Part shown: positions 35,413 through 44,682 of the stretch, piece after piece
Layout of the letters: each line of letters opens with the position of its first letter
How positions within the stretch are numbered: position 1 is the stretch's first letter
From: Actinomycetota bacterium
GTDB lineage: Bacteria; Actinomycetota; Thermoleophilia; Gaiellales; F1-60-MAGs149
NCBI GenBank assembly: GCA_009885805.1
Contig: VFJZ01000020.1
Coordinates: 16,247-80,246 of the forward strand
DNA length: 64,000 nucleotides
Direction: 5' to 3'
The notes under the pieces: generated by a model
The model's database searches: none
What the model saw: only the letters and a program-made list of their open reading frames with translations
What the model was told of the DNA's origin: nothing
Position numbers and translations under genes: made by a program

Positions 35413-36348
35413 TCACCGGATCGCGAGCGGGTTGATCGGCGACCCGACGGCGCCGGCGAAGGGCAGCGGCGGCGCCGTGAAGCAGAAGTCGTAGCGACCG
35501 TCGCCGCGGCAGGCCTCGGCGAGGTCCTCGAGGTGGAAGATCTCGCCGATCAGCAGGCCCAGGTAGACGATGCCGACGGCGTGGAACGGTAGGCCCAGTT
35601 CGTGCCGGCTCGGGATCACCTCGAAGGCCCAGTTGTCGGCCGCGACTGCCGCGACGTCGCGGTCGCGCAACCACGGCAGTGCGTCCCAGCCGAGGCCGGG
35701 CTCGTCCGCCTCGACGAACTGATCCCAGGCGTCCTCACGGCGGATGCGGGCCAGATGGCCGGTGCGGATGATCAGCGCGTCGCCGGTCCCAACGACGACG
35801 TTCTGGGCCGCCAGGGTCGCCTCGAGCTCGGCGACCGTGATGTGGTGATCGGCTGCGAGCGCATCGACGCCGAGGTAGCCGGCGACGTCGGCGAGGACGC
35901 CGCGGGTGAAGACCCGGTCGCGCAGGTTGGCGATGTCGTTGAAGGCGGCTCCCTTCGCGCCGACGAGCTCGCAGGGCCGGCCGTTGTACATGTGGTAGTC
36001 GTGGAAGCAGTGCGCCAGCGCATCCCACTGCGTCGCGGCCTGCAGGCTCATCACGACCATGTCGTCGGCGAAGCCGTGCCCGGCCAGTCCGAACGCCGCC
36101 TGCCGGCCGGCGCGGACGTCGGTGCCCGTCGCCACCATCGACCGCTGCGGGTTGAGGCGGTAGGACGCCTTGAACTGCGGCGTGTCGGGTTCGAAGTCGA
36201 CCGCGAGCGAGTAGACCTCGCCGGTGCGGACGAGGCCGGCGGCCTCGATCCGTTTCGCGGCGGTGATGTGGTTGACGGTTCCGAGCTGATCGTCCGGCCC
36301 GAAGCGTCCCCAGTTCGAGACGCGCTCGATCAGCGCCGCGGCATTCAC
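35413..36348 (-). CDS. Cyclase family (kynurenine formamidase-like) protein
   Basis: NWGRFGPDDQLGTVNHITAAKR...ATQWDALAHCFHDYHMYNGRP...GTGDALIIRTGHLARIRR. Confidence 0.85.
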   Translation of the reverse strand: MNAAALIERVSNWGRFGPDDQLGTVNHITAAKRIEAAGLVRTGEVYSLAVDFEPDTPQFKASYRLNPQRSMVATGTDVRAGRQAAFGLAGHGFADDMVVMSLQAATQWDALAHCFHDYHMYNGRPCELVGAKGAAFNDIANLRDRVFTRGVLADVAGYLGVDALAADHHITVAELEATLAAQNVVVGTGDALIIRTGHLARIRREDAWDQFVEADEPGLGWDALPWLRDRDVAAVAADNWAFEVIPSRHELGLPFHAVGIVYLGLLIGEIFHLEDLAEACRGDGRYDFCFTAPPLPFAGAVGSPINPLAIR

Positions 36349-37349
36349 GAGACCACCGCCAGCCGCTGCAGACGCGGCATCACGTCGCTGGCGAAGAGGC
36401 GCAGCGACGCCTCCGCGTGGTCGTACGGGACGCCGGCGTAGCGGAAAGCGAAGACGATGTGGTCGGTGCCGATCGTCCGTGCCGCGTACTCGCACTTGTC
36501 GACGATCTCGTCCGGCGTGCCCCAGATCTGCGTCTCGCCGAACGCGCGGAGGTCGTCTTCGCCGCCCGCGAGACCGTAGTGCGCGATCGCACTTTCGCGA
36601 TACGCGCGGGCATAGCGGACACCGAGCTCGCGGGCACGGCCGGGATCGCGGTCGCAGTAGGCGAACGTCAGCAGCACGCACGGCGGCGGCTCGCTGCCGA
36701 CTGCCGCGACGTACCGCTCCCGGTGCGTGGCGGTCTGCGCGCCGACCTCGTCCCACGTGCGCAGGATGATGCGCAGTAGCGGCAGACCGGCGTCGGCGGC
36801 GCGAGCGAGCGACTGGGGCGAGCCGGCGGCCATCAGGATGCGGTCGCGGAAGCTCGCGCGCGGCGTCGGGCGGATCGTGATCTCCGCCTCGCCCGCCCGG
36901 CGCAACACGCCGGTCTCGAGCGCCTCCAGGATCAGGTCCATGTTGGCGTCGAAGCGCTGGCGGCCCTCGTCGAGGTCCATGCCGAAGGCGCGAAACTCCC
37001 GCAGCGCCTCGCCCTTCCCGATGCCGAGCAGCAGCCGCCCCTCCGACAGGTAGTCGAGGATCACGGCCTGCTCGATGATCCGCAGCGGATCGTTCCAGGG
37101 CAGCACCACGACCATCGAGCCGAGCTGCATCGACGGGAAGCGCCCGGCGACGTAGGCGAGCACCGTCAACGGCGCCGGCGCGAGGTTGTAGTCGCCGAAG
37201 TGGTGCTCGGTCACCCAGAAGGAGTCGAAGCCGAGGTCGCCCGCGAGCTGCGCGAGACCGAGCTCCCTGGGCATGCGGTCGCGGTCGTCGAGGGCCGTCG
37301 ACTCGCCGGCGACGTTGCCCTGCGGAAACATCGCGAACCCGGCCTTCAC
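36345..37349 (-). CDS. LLM-class flavin-dependent oxidoreductase
   Basis: LAGDLGFDSFWVTEHHFGDYNLAPAPLTVLAYVAGRF...YLSEGRLLLGIGKGEALREFRAFG. Confidence 0.9.
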   Translation of the reverse strand: MKAGFAMFPQGNVAGESTALDDRDRMPRELGLAQLAGDLGFDSFWVTEHHFGDYNLAPAPLTVLAYVAGRFPSMQLGSMVVVLPWNDPLRIIEQAVILDYLSEGRLLLGIGKGEALREFRAFGMDLDEGRQRFDANMDLILEALETGVLRRAGEAEITIRPTPRASFRDRILMAAGSPQSLARAADAGLPLLRIILRTWDEVGAQTATHRERYVAAVGSEPPPCVLLTFAYCDRDPGRARELGVRYARAYRESAIAHYGLAGGEDDLRAFGETQIWGTPDEIVDKCEYAARTIGTDHIVFAFRYAGVPYDHAEASLRLFASDVMPRLQRLAVVS

Positions 37350-37416
37350 CGGGCGCCGCCGTGACGTTGGGTCAGCATCGCCGTATCTTCGGCCATCGCC
37401 CCGGACGGTGCGCCGT

Positions 37417-38826
37417 TCAGCGGGTGGCACAGGCGAGAAGCAGGTCGCGTCTGGCGGTGAGGATCCGCGCGGGCGATGATTCAATGTCCCGTGACGACGG
37501 GGCGATGCGGCGCAGAATCGACGCCGCGCCCGGGCCGGCGCACGCCGCGAGGTCGTAGTCGGCGGCGCCCTCACGGAACAGCGCCAGCCGCAGCGACGGA
37601 CTGCCGTCGGGGTAGAGCAGCACGCCGTCGCCGTTGTACTGCTGCCCGACGCCCGCGTTCCAGGGTTCCCGGCGCGGGTCCGAGCCGCGCGACCAGATCT
37701 CCGTGTTCCAGTACAGCACCCCGGTTGCGCCGAGCGCGGCCGCCCGCCACCCGATCAATACCTGACGGGAGCCCGGATCGTCGATCGCGAGGGTCACGTA
37801 GCCGGGCCCGGCGGCGCCGTTGTTCGGGTAGATCCACTGCTCGCTGCCGTCGCGTGAGAAGGGCCGTGCGTCACGCTCGGTCGGCACGAAGATCCGGGCG
37901 CTGCGGAGGACGGCGCCGGCGGCGCCGTCACAGGCCCGGGGCCCGATCGTCACTAGCGGTCTGATCGCGCCGTCCGCCGCGATCGCCGCCGCGGCCTTCT
38001 GCTCGACCGCCGCCAGATCGTTACAGGCCGGTTCGTCCGCAACGTAGGCGACGCCTCGGCGATCGGCGCCGAGTGCGCGCAGCCTGGCCATCGCGCGCCG
38101 CAACTGGCTGCGATTGGCGGCCGGGTTCGACTCGCCGGGGAGGCTGAACACGTCCTGGTGCGGCAACAACTGACGCAGCCCGCTCTCGCGGTCGGTCCAC
38201 TCCGATGGCCGGAACCGGAAGCGGGCGAGGGTCTTGATCGCGCTCACGGGCGGGAACGATCCCCAGCGCAGGCTCGTGTGCGTCCGCAGGCGCCGCTCCG
38301 GAGCTGCCGCGACGACCTCGACGCGGGCCCGGAGCGTGCGGACGCGACCGCCGGCGCGAACGGTGACCGGGATGCGGTACGTGCCGGCGGCCGCGTCTGC
38401 CGGGATCGGGATGTCGATCCAGAACGCGTGCGTGCCCGCCGGCAGCGTGATCGCCCCGGCGTGCCGCCGCAGCACGTCCGGCCAGGAGCCGGCGTATGCC
38501 GGTGGCCGGCCCTCGCTCGGCCGGCGCACGTCGACCGTCGCCTGGTGGTAGACCACAGGCCGGCCGAGCGTCCCGGGCCCGTCGGCGGCGCCGATCCGGA
38601 CCGTCACCCGCGCCGCGTCGGGGAGGCGCAGAGCGACCTGGAAGCCGCGCACCTCCCCGCGCGCCGCGACCGCCGCCAGTCGTGCCGAGGCGCGCGGCCT
38701 GGCGTCGTCGCGTACCTTCTCGATTCCGGGCAGCAGCCACGCCTGCGGTCCCGCCTGCGCGCTGGCTGGCACGGCGGCGAGGCAGAGCGCGAGCAACGCG
38801 ACGCGGAAGCTGCACGGGGCCGTCAC
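37417..38826 (-). CDS. Secreted DUF4091-type (glycoside-hydrolase-like) protein
   Basis: N-terminal signal peptide; DEPACND and GVLYWNTEIWSRGSDPRREPWNAG motifs. Confidence 0.7.
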   Translation of the reverse strand: MTAPCSFRVALLALCLAAVPASAQAGPQAWLLPGIEKVRDDARPRASARLAAVAARGEVRGFQVALRLPDAARVTVRIGAADGPGTLGRPVVYHQATVDVRRPSEGRPPAYAGSWPDVLRRHAGAITLPAGTHAFWIDIPIPADAAAGTYRIPVTVRAGGRVRTLRARVEVVAAAPERRLRTHTSLRWGSFPPVSAIKTLARFRFRPSEWTDRESGLRQLLPHQDVFSLPGESNPAANRSQLRRAMARLRALGADRRGVAYVADEPACNDLAAVEQKAAAAIAADGAIRPLVTIGPRACDGAAGAVLRSARIFVPTERDARPFSRDGSEQWIYPNNGAAGPGYVTLAIDDPGSRQVLIGWRAAALGATGVLYWNTEIWSRGSDPRREPWNAGVGQQYNGDGVLLYPDGSPSLRLALFREGAADYDLAACAGPGAASILRRIAPSSRDIESSPARILTARRDLLLACATR

Positions 38827-38900
38827 ACGTCTGAACGTATCGACGGAGGGGTAGCCCCGCCAGCGAGTCGACGTCGGATTCTGTTGAAATCTCCGGAAGG

Positions 38901-40022
38901 TCAGACGACGAAGCGCTCGGTGCGGTGCTCACCGCGCGCGAACCGCCCGACCGAGAACGCGTCCATCTCGATCGACAGGGGTCGCCGTGTGATCCGCTCG
39001 GCAAGGTGCTCGCCGATCGCCGGCGCTTGCTGGAACCCGTGACCCGAGAACCCGGTCGCGAAGAAGAAGCGCGCGACGTCGTCCGCCTCGCCGACGATCG
39101 CGTTATGGTCGGGCGAGTTGTCGTAGTAGCCCCACCACTCGCTCTGGATCGGCAGTTCGCCGATCACGGGGAGCCGACGCAGCGCGTGCTCGGCGATCTC
39201 CTCGATCGTCTGCTCGCGACCGCCGAACACGACTCCGGGGCCTTCGCGATGCGCGTAGAACCCGGTCGAGAAGTCGATCGTCAGCGGCAGATCGTCGGCG
39301 AGACCGCCGTTCTCCGGCGAGAAGAACATCCAGTGAGGCTCACCGGTGACCGGGATGTCGACACCGACCAGCGCGCCGACGTCGTGCGACCAGGCGCCGG
39401 CTGCGCACACCACGGTGTCGGTGGCGATCGGGCCGCCAGCAGTCTCGACGGCGTGAATGCGGCCGCCCTCGGCACGGATGCCGGTCACCTCGCACCCCTG
39501 CCGGACGCGCACTCCCTGCGCCGCGGCGGCGGCGGCGTAGCCCTGCACGACGGCCTCCGGACTCATGTGGCCGTCACGCGGACAGAACGTGGCCCCGATG
39601 ATCCCGTCGAGATCGAGCTGGGGCACCATCGCGCCGGCTTCGGCCGCGGTCAGCTCGCGCGACGGCACGCCGAGGCTCTGCTGCAGGGCCAGTGCCGTCC
39701 TGAACGTGGCCAGCTGCTCCTCGGTCGAGAGCAGGAAGAGGTACCCGACCTGGTGGAAGGCGATGTCGGGGACGAACTCGACGTGAGCGCCGATCAGTTC
39801 GGCCCAGCCCTCGAAGTCGCGCAGCGAGCGCAGCCCGACGCGGATGTTGAGTTCGTCTGCGAACTGCAGGCGAGCGCCGCCCGCCGACTTCGCGGTCGAG
39901 CCCGACGCGAGCTGGCCGCGCTCGACGAGGACGACATCGGTGACGCCGGCCTGCGTGAGGGAAAAGGCCGTGGCCGCGCCGACGGCGCCACCACCGATGA
40001 TCACGACGTCGGCGGATTCCAT
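38901..40022 (-). CDS. FAD-dependent oxidoreductase (DAO / sarcosine oxidase beta-like)
   Basis: SADVVIIGGGAVGAATAFSLTQAGVTDVVLVERGQLASGSTAKSAGGAR. Confidence 0.93.
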   Translation of the reverse strand: MESADVVIIGGGAVGAATAFSLTQAGVTDVVLVERGQLASGSTAKSAGGARLQFADELNIRVGLRSLRDFEGWAELIGAHVEFVPDIAFHQVGYLFLLSTEEQLATFRTALALQQSLGVPSRELTAAEAGAMVPQLDLDGIIGATFCPRDGHMSPEAVVQGYAAAAAAQGVRVRQGCEVTGIRAEGGRIHAVETAGGPIATDTVVCAAGAWSHDVGALVGVDIPVTGEPHWMFFSPENGGLADDLPLTIDFSTGFYAHREGPGVVFGGREQTIEEIAEHALRRLPVIGELPIQSEWWGYYDNSPDHNAIVGEADDVARFFFATGFSGHGFQQAPAIGEHLAERITRRPLSIEMDAFSVGRFARGEHRTERFVV

Positions 40023-40032
40023 CACCGGAGTA

Positions 40033-40488
40033 TCACCGTTCGAGCAGACCTCGCGTGCGCCGGTGCCGGTCGCGGAACGAAGCGCGGAGAACGCGGGCGA
40101 CGAGTAGCCGGTCGATGAGGCGGCCGAGCGCGCCGAGCGGCAGCTCGTACACGATCCGGTCCGTCATCCGCGTCCGGCCCGGGGCGGATTCGGCGAAGCG
40201 ATGCTCGTGGAGCCAGCTTCGGAACGGACTGCTCGTTGCCCGGTCGACCATGAGGAACGGCGCCTCGATCCGCTCGACCGTCACTCGCCACGTCTGCGCG
40301 AACGGTGAGGGCCACTGACGCACCCGAATCGTGACCTCGTCGCCCTCCTGGAGGGGCGTCCTGCTCTCGACGGAGACCACGCGCTGGCCGCGCGGGGCGA
40401 TCCGGCCCGCGCCGCGCGGGTCGAGGTGGAATGCGAACACCTCTGCGAGAGGCGCGCCGATCTCACTGCTGATCTCGACTTCACCCAT
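40033..40488 (-). CDS. SRPBCC-family protein
   Basis: VEISSEIGAPLAEVFAFHLDPRG...TRMTDRIVYELPLGALGRLIDRLLVARVLRASF. Confidence 0.8.
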   Translation of the reverse strand: MGEVEISSEIGAPLAEVFAFHLDPRGAGRIAPRGQRVVSVESRTPLQEGDEVTIRVRQWPSPFAQTWRVTVERIEAPFLMVDRATSSPFRSWLHEHRFAESAPGRTRMTDRIVYELPLGALGRLIDRLLVARVLRASFRDRHRRTRGLLER

Positions 40489-40490
40489 CT

Positions 40491-42098
40491 CTACGATGCG
40501 CGGAAGCGGACGCGTCCGTCGACGACGGTCAGCACCGTTTCGAGCGCTGGCAGGTCATCCGCCGGAACGGCGCACGGGTCGTCCGTGAAGCAGCTGAGGT
40601 CGGCGCGGTAGCCCGGTGCGATGCGGCCCGCGACGTCGACCTCGCCGGCGAGGCGGGCGGGGTTCACGGTGTACCCCAGGAGGGTCTCCTCGGCGGTCAG
40701 CGCCTGCGTGGCGCCATACGGGATGTCGGCGGTTCCGGGTGCACGCCGCAGTCGGCACCAGGCCATTCCGAGCCGCGGATCGAAGCGGGCGACTGGCCAG
40801 TCCGAGCCGAGGCAGACGAGGGCGCCGGCGTCCCACAGGTCACGCGTTCGGAACGCGCGATCGCACCGCTCCGGGCCGAGCGCGCGGCTCCACGGATCGC
40901 TGCGGTCGCCCGAGTTGTTCTCCATGTGCAACGGCTGCAGCGAGGCGCAGACGTTTTCGGCCGCGAAGCGCAGCAGATCGTCGTCCGGGAGGGTCTCGAT
41001 GTGCTCGATCCGGTGCATGACGCCAGGCCCGGTCTGCGCGGCCCGGTACGCATCGAGCGCCGCGCGGACGCCGCGATCGCCGACGGCGTGGGTGGTGCAG
41101 GCGAAGCCGGCGCGGGCGAATCGCGCCACGACCTCAGCGTAGCGGGCCTCCGTCGGCCAGAACGGCACGGTGCCGCTGCCGTTCGAGTCCGGCTCGTGCA
41201 GCCACGCCGTACCCGTCTCGACGACGCCGTCGATGAAGAACTTGGCGGTACCGCCGCGCCACAGACGCCCTCGCTCACCGACGAACTGCAGGCGCGCCGC
41301 CACCTCGTCGTCGGAGATGTCCGGCTCCTGGTGCAGCGGCACGATCGACCGCGTCGTGAGCCAGTCGCGCCCTTCGAGTTCGTGCAGCACCGCATACAGC
41401 TGCGGCGACCCGACCATGACGTGGGCGCCGGTCAGGCCGCACGCGTTGAGGCGCTGTTGCGTCGCGTGGTAGCGAGCGAGGCGCTCCTCGTCCGTCGGCT
41501 CCGGCACGACCTCGTCCACGATCGCCATCGCCGCCGGTTCGCGCAACTCTCCGGTCGGCCGGCCGTCGGCGATCACGATCTCCGCGGCCTCGCCGAAACT
41601 CCGCGGCCCGTCGATGCCGGCGCGGCGCAGCGCCTCGGGCGAGGCGAGTGCGGTGTGGAAGTCGAAGAAGCGGAGCACCGCCGGTGCGCCGCCGACGGCC
41701 TCCTCGATCAGGCGCCCGTCGATCCCGGTGCCGTCGAACGCCTCGTAGGCGAGCGCGTAGCCCTGCACCCAGGCGCCGTCGTCGCAGCGGGCGCGTTCGG
41801 TGCGGAGGGCGGTGAGGACCTCGTCGAGGGTGCGCAGCCCGGTCAGGTCGGCGCCGAGAGCGCCGTCGGAACCGAGGAACGGGTGGATGTGGGAGTCGGT
41901 CAGGCCGGGGACGATCGCGGCACCGCGGAGATCGATCGTCTCGGTGCTCCCATCCGAGGCGGCCCGGATCTCGTCGTCCGCGCCGACAGCGACGACCGTC
42001 CCGCCCCGCATCGCGACCGCGGTGGCTGCCGGCCGGTCGGGATCCAGCGTGCGGATGCGGGCGTTGACGATGGCGAGGTCGGCACTCCTGCGGGTCAT
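40491..42098 (-). CDS. Amidohydrolase family (YtcJ-like)
   Basis: DLAIVNARIRTLDPDRPAATAVAMRGGTVVAVG...IVPGLTDSHIHPFLG...HAVGDRGVRAALDAY. Confidence 0.92.
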   Translation of the reverse strand: MTRRSADLAIVNARIRTLDPDRPAATAVAMRGGTVVAVGADDEIRAASDGSTETIDLRGAAIVPGLTDSHIHPFLGSDGALGADLTGLRTLDEVLTALRTERARCDDGAWVQGYALAYEAFDGTGIDGRLIEEAVGGAPAVLRFFDFHTALASPEALRRAGIDGPRSFGEAAEIVIADGRPTGELREPAAMAIVDEVVPEPTDEERLARYHATQQRLNACGLTGAHVMVGSPQLYAVLHELEGRDWLTTRSIVPLHQEPDISDDEVAARLQFVGERGRLWRGGTAKFFIDGVVETGTAWLHEPDSNGSGTVPFWPTEARYAEVVARFARAGFACTTHAVGDRGVRAALDAYRAAQTGPGVMHRIEHIETLPDDDLLRFAAENVCASLQPLHMENNSGDRSDPWSRALGPERCDRAFRTRDLWDAGALVCLGSDWPVARFDPRLGMAWCRLRRAPGTADIPYGATQALTAEETLLGYTVNPARLAGEVDVAGRIAPGYRADLSCFTDDPCAVPADDLPALETVLTVVDGRVRFRAS

Positions 42099-42111
42099 GG
42101 GGCGGACGGTA

Positions 42112-42705
42112 CTACCCCGCCATCACCGCCGCAGCGCCCGCGATCGTCGCAGCTCCGAACGCGTACGGTGTCGCGTTTGCAACCGGCGCCGCCTTGCCCA
42201 GGATCGGATCGTCGCCGGCGAGGGCGTTCACGAGATAGCGGATCGGCTGGTCGTGCGTCACGACGAGCGTCGGGTGGTCGGCGGTGGCGGCCGCGAGGCG
42301 GGCGAGCGCCCGTGCGTAGCGACGGCGAGCGGCGGTGCGGGACTCGCCGCCGTCGGGCGCCTCGTCGACGCCATGCTCGAGCCGCCAGGCCCGGTAGGCC
42401 TCGCGCGGCTGCGACTCGAGGAAGCCGAGGTCGATGTCGCCGAGGTCGGCGTCGACGGCAGTGGGTTCGCTGCCCGGCACCATCAAGCTGAGGCTCTCGA
42501 GGGTGCGCCCGAAGGGTGTGATGACGACCGCGCGCCACCTGATCGGCGCCAGAATCGGCGTGAGCGCCGCGCACTGCCTCCGGCCATTCGCGCTCAGCGG
42601 AACGGGGACGCTCGGATCGCCGTTCAGCAGATGACGGGCGTTGTACGTCGTCTCGCCGTGGCGGACGAGGACGACAGCGGCCGCCGTGATCGGGACTTGA
42701 GTCAC
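42112..42705 (-). CDS. Histidine phosphatase family protein
   Basis: VVLVRHGETTYNARHLLNGDPSVPVPLSANGRRQ...VVTHDQPIRYLVNALAG. Confidence 0.88.
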   Translation of the reverse strand: MTQVPITAAAVVLVRHGETTYNARHLLNGDPSVPVPLSANGRRQCAALTPILAPIRWRAVVITPFGRTLESLSLMVPGSEPTAVDADLGDIDLGFLESQPREAYRAWRLEHGVDEAPDGGESRTAARRRYARALARLAAATADHPTLVVTHDQPIRYLVNALAGDDPILGKAAPVANATPYAFGAATIAGAAAVMAG

Positions 42706-42710
42706 GGCAG

Positions 42711-42716
42711 TATCAT
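42711..42716 (+). promoter_or_regulatory. candidate -10 TATCAT of leaderless promoter for EamA transporter
   Basis: TATCAT-cggccgc-GTG(42724). Confidence 0.5.
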
Positions 42717-42723
42717 CGGCCGC

Positions 42724-43602
42724 GTGACGGACAGCCGGGAGCGTGACCTGGTGCTGCCCGCCGTCGCCGGCATGCTCCTGCTGTTCGCCGTGTCGTTTCC
42801 GGCGTACCGCGTCGCGACTGACGGCCTAGGCCTGTTCGCGGCCGCTGGCATCAGGTTCGTCGTCGCGCTCGCGGTGCTGTTGCCGCTGGCGTGGCGCTCC
42901 TGGCCGCGTGATCGGCTGCTCAGCCGGCGCCACCTGCTGCTCGGCGCGTGCCTGATGGCGCCGAACGTCCTCACCGTGATGGCGGCGATCGAGGCCGACT
43001 CGGCGTCGCTCGCGGCGCTGATCCTCGGGCTCGAACCGGTTACGATCACGCTGGTCGCGCTGGCCCTGGCCGGCGAGCGGCCACGGCGGGCGACGTGGGT
43101 CGCGCTCGGCGTCGGCTTCGTCGGGATCGCCGTCGTTAGCGGCGCGCTGACGACCTCGCCCGGGTCGCTACCGGTGCGCGCGGTCGTGCTGCTCCTCGGG
43201 ACGGTCGCCACGTTCTCCGTCTATACGGTTCTCGTGCGCCGTCACTCGGAGGGCGTGGGGGCGCCGGCGGTCGCGGCGCTGTCGCACATCGGAGCTCTGG
43301 CCGTCCTGGCGCCGCTGGCGCTGATCGACGTCGCCCGTGGCATGGCGGTGCGCCCGGCCGCCGACGCCGGCACCGTCGTCGCGATCGTCTACGCCGGGGC
43401 CGGAACAGCTGTCGCCTACCTGCTCTTCTCCTACGCGGTCGCCCGTCGTCCGTCGGCCCGGTTCGCCGTCTCGCTCTACGCGGTGCCGCCGCTCGGCGTG
43501 CTGGCGGCGTTCGTGATGCTGAAGGAACGGCCGCACGCGCGCGACATCCTCGGCGGCGCGCTGATCCTCACGGCGGTGTGGCTCGGCGAACGCGCGCGAT
43601 AG
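42724..43602 (+). CDS. EamA/DMT family transporter
   Basis: Ten-TM hydrophobic pattern; MAPNVLTVMAAIEADSASLAALILGLEPVTITLVALALAGERPRRATWVALGVGFVGIAVV. Confidence 0.88.
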   Translation: MTDSRERDLVLPAVAGMLLLFAVSFPAYRVATDGLGLFAAAGIRFVVALAVLLPLAWRSWPRDRLLSRRHLLLGACLMAPNVLTVMAAIEADSASLAALILGLEPVTITLVALALAGERPRRATWVALGVGFVGIAVVSGALTTSPGSLPVRAVVLLLGTVATFSVYTVLVRRHSEGVGAPAVAALSHIGALAVLAPLALIDVARGMAVRPAADAGTVVAIVYAGAGTAVAYLLFSYAVARRPSARFAVSLYAVPPLGVLAAFVMLKERPHARDILGGALILTAVWLGERAR

Positions 43603-43605
43603 GCT
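43600..43605 (+). promoter_or_regulatory. candidate -10 TAGGCT (overlaps upstream stop codon)
   Basis: TAGGCT-ccggtgc-ATG(43613). Confidence 0.4.
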
Positions 43606-43612
43606 CCGGTGC

Positions 43613-44602
43613 ATGGGGCTGTACGAGCGCATCGCGGCGTTGCCGGTCGAGGTCGAGGGGTACGAACTCGCCCGGATCGAGCAGCCGGTCGGGTCGTGGA
43701 CGCGGGTCACGACCGAGATCGTGATGCGTGGGCGGGGTTCCATCGGCCGGGGCGAGGACGTCACGTACGAGGTCGACGAGCACGACCTGCTCGCCGCCGC
43801 GGCGCCGGTCGACCTGACGTCCGCGTCGACGTTCGCCAAGGCCTCCGCGTTGCTGACGCCGCTCGGCGACGGCTACCGGCGCTGGGGTTTCGAGTCGGCC
43901 GTTCTCGATCTGGCGCTCCGGCAGGCCGGGATGACGCTCGGAGCGCTGCTCGGTCTCGCCTACCGCCCGGTCCGCTTCTGCATGTCGACGCGCCAGGACG
44001 CGCGGACGTGGCTGGCGGTCGATTCGACCCTGGAGTTCAAGCTCGACCCGGAACCCGACTGGGACGACACCTACCTCGACGAGTTGGCCGCCGGTGGTCG
44101 CGTGCGGGTCCTCGACCTGAAGGCGCACTACCCGCCGGACGTCGATGTCGGCGGCCCGCCCGACGAGCGTCTGTACGTGGCCTGCCGGGATCGCTTCGGC
44201 GATGACACCACGATCGAGGACGCCTGGATTGCCGACGGCTGGCTTGACCTGTTCCGCGGCCGCGAGCATCGCCTCGCGTTCGACGCGATCATCCACGGCG
44301 TCGCGGACATCGACGCCCTGCCGTTCAGGCCGAGTCGCATGAACATCAAGCCGTCGCGGTTCGGGCCGGTCGCGAACCTGCTGGCGACGATCGAGTACTG
44401 CCAGGACCGGGGGATCGCGCTCTACGGCGGCGGCCAGACGGAGCTCGGCATCGGCCGTGACCATATCCAGGCGATCGCCAGCCTCTTCTACGCCGACGCT
44501 GCGAACGACGTCGCGCCGCGCGCCTACAACATTGGTGTCGCGCGGGCCGGTCTGCCTGGCAGCCCGCTGCCGGCGCCCGCGCCGCAGGGCGGGATCGCGT
44601 GA
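43613..44602 (+). CDS. Divergent enolase-superfamily (OSBS/muconate-cycloisomerase-like) protein
   Basis: MNIKPSRFGPVANLLATIEYCQDRGIALYGGGQTELGIGRDHIQAIASLFY resembles the OSBS VKP..GG...ETGIGR C-terminal half. Confidence 0.65.
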   Translation: MGLYERIAALPVEVEGYELARIEQPVGSWTRVTTEIVMRGRGSIGRGEDVTYEVDEHDLLAAAAPVDLTSASTFAKASALLTPLGDGYRRWGFESAVLDLALRQAGMTLGALLGLAYRPVRFCMSTRQDARTWLAVDSTLEFKLDPEPDWDDTYLDELAAGGRVRVLDLKAHYPPDVDVGGPPDERLYVACRDRFGDDTTIEDAWIADGWLDLFRGREHRLAFDAIIHGVADIDALPFRPSRMNIKPSRFGPVANLLATIEYCQDRGIALYGGGQTELGIGRDHIQAIASLFYADAANDVAPRAYNIGVARAGLPGSPLPAPAPQGGIA

Positions 44603-44682
44603 CGACGCCCGCTCAGCGGCGCTAGGAGACCGTTCGTCGTCTCCGACGCCGGGGACGACCGGGTCGGTGTACAGATTGGCCG

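Noticed and set aside
41800-42723. N-terminal part of the 600-aa plus ORF (41800-43602)
   Set aside because: Antisense to amidohydrolase and phosphatase genes; the real EamA start is GTG 42724 with its own -10.
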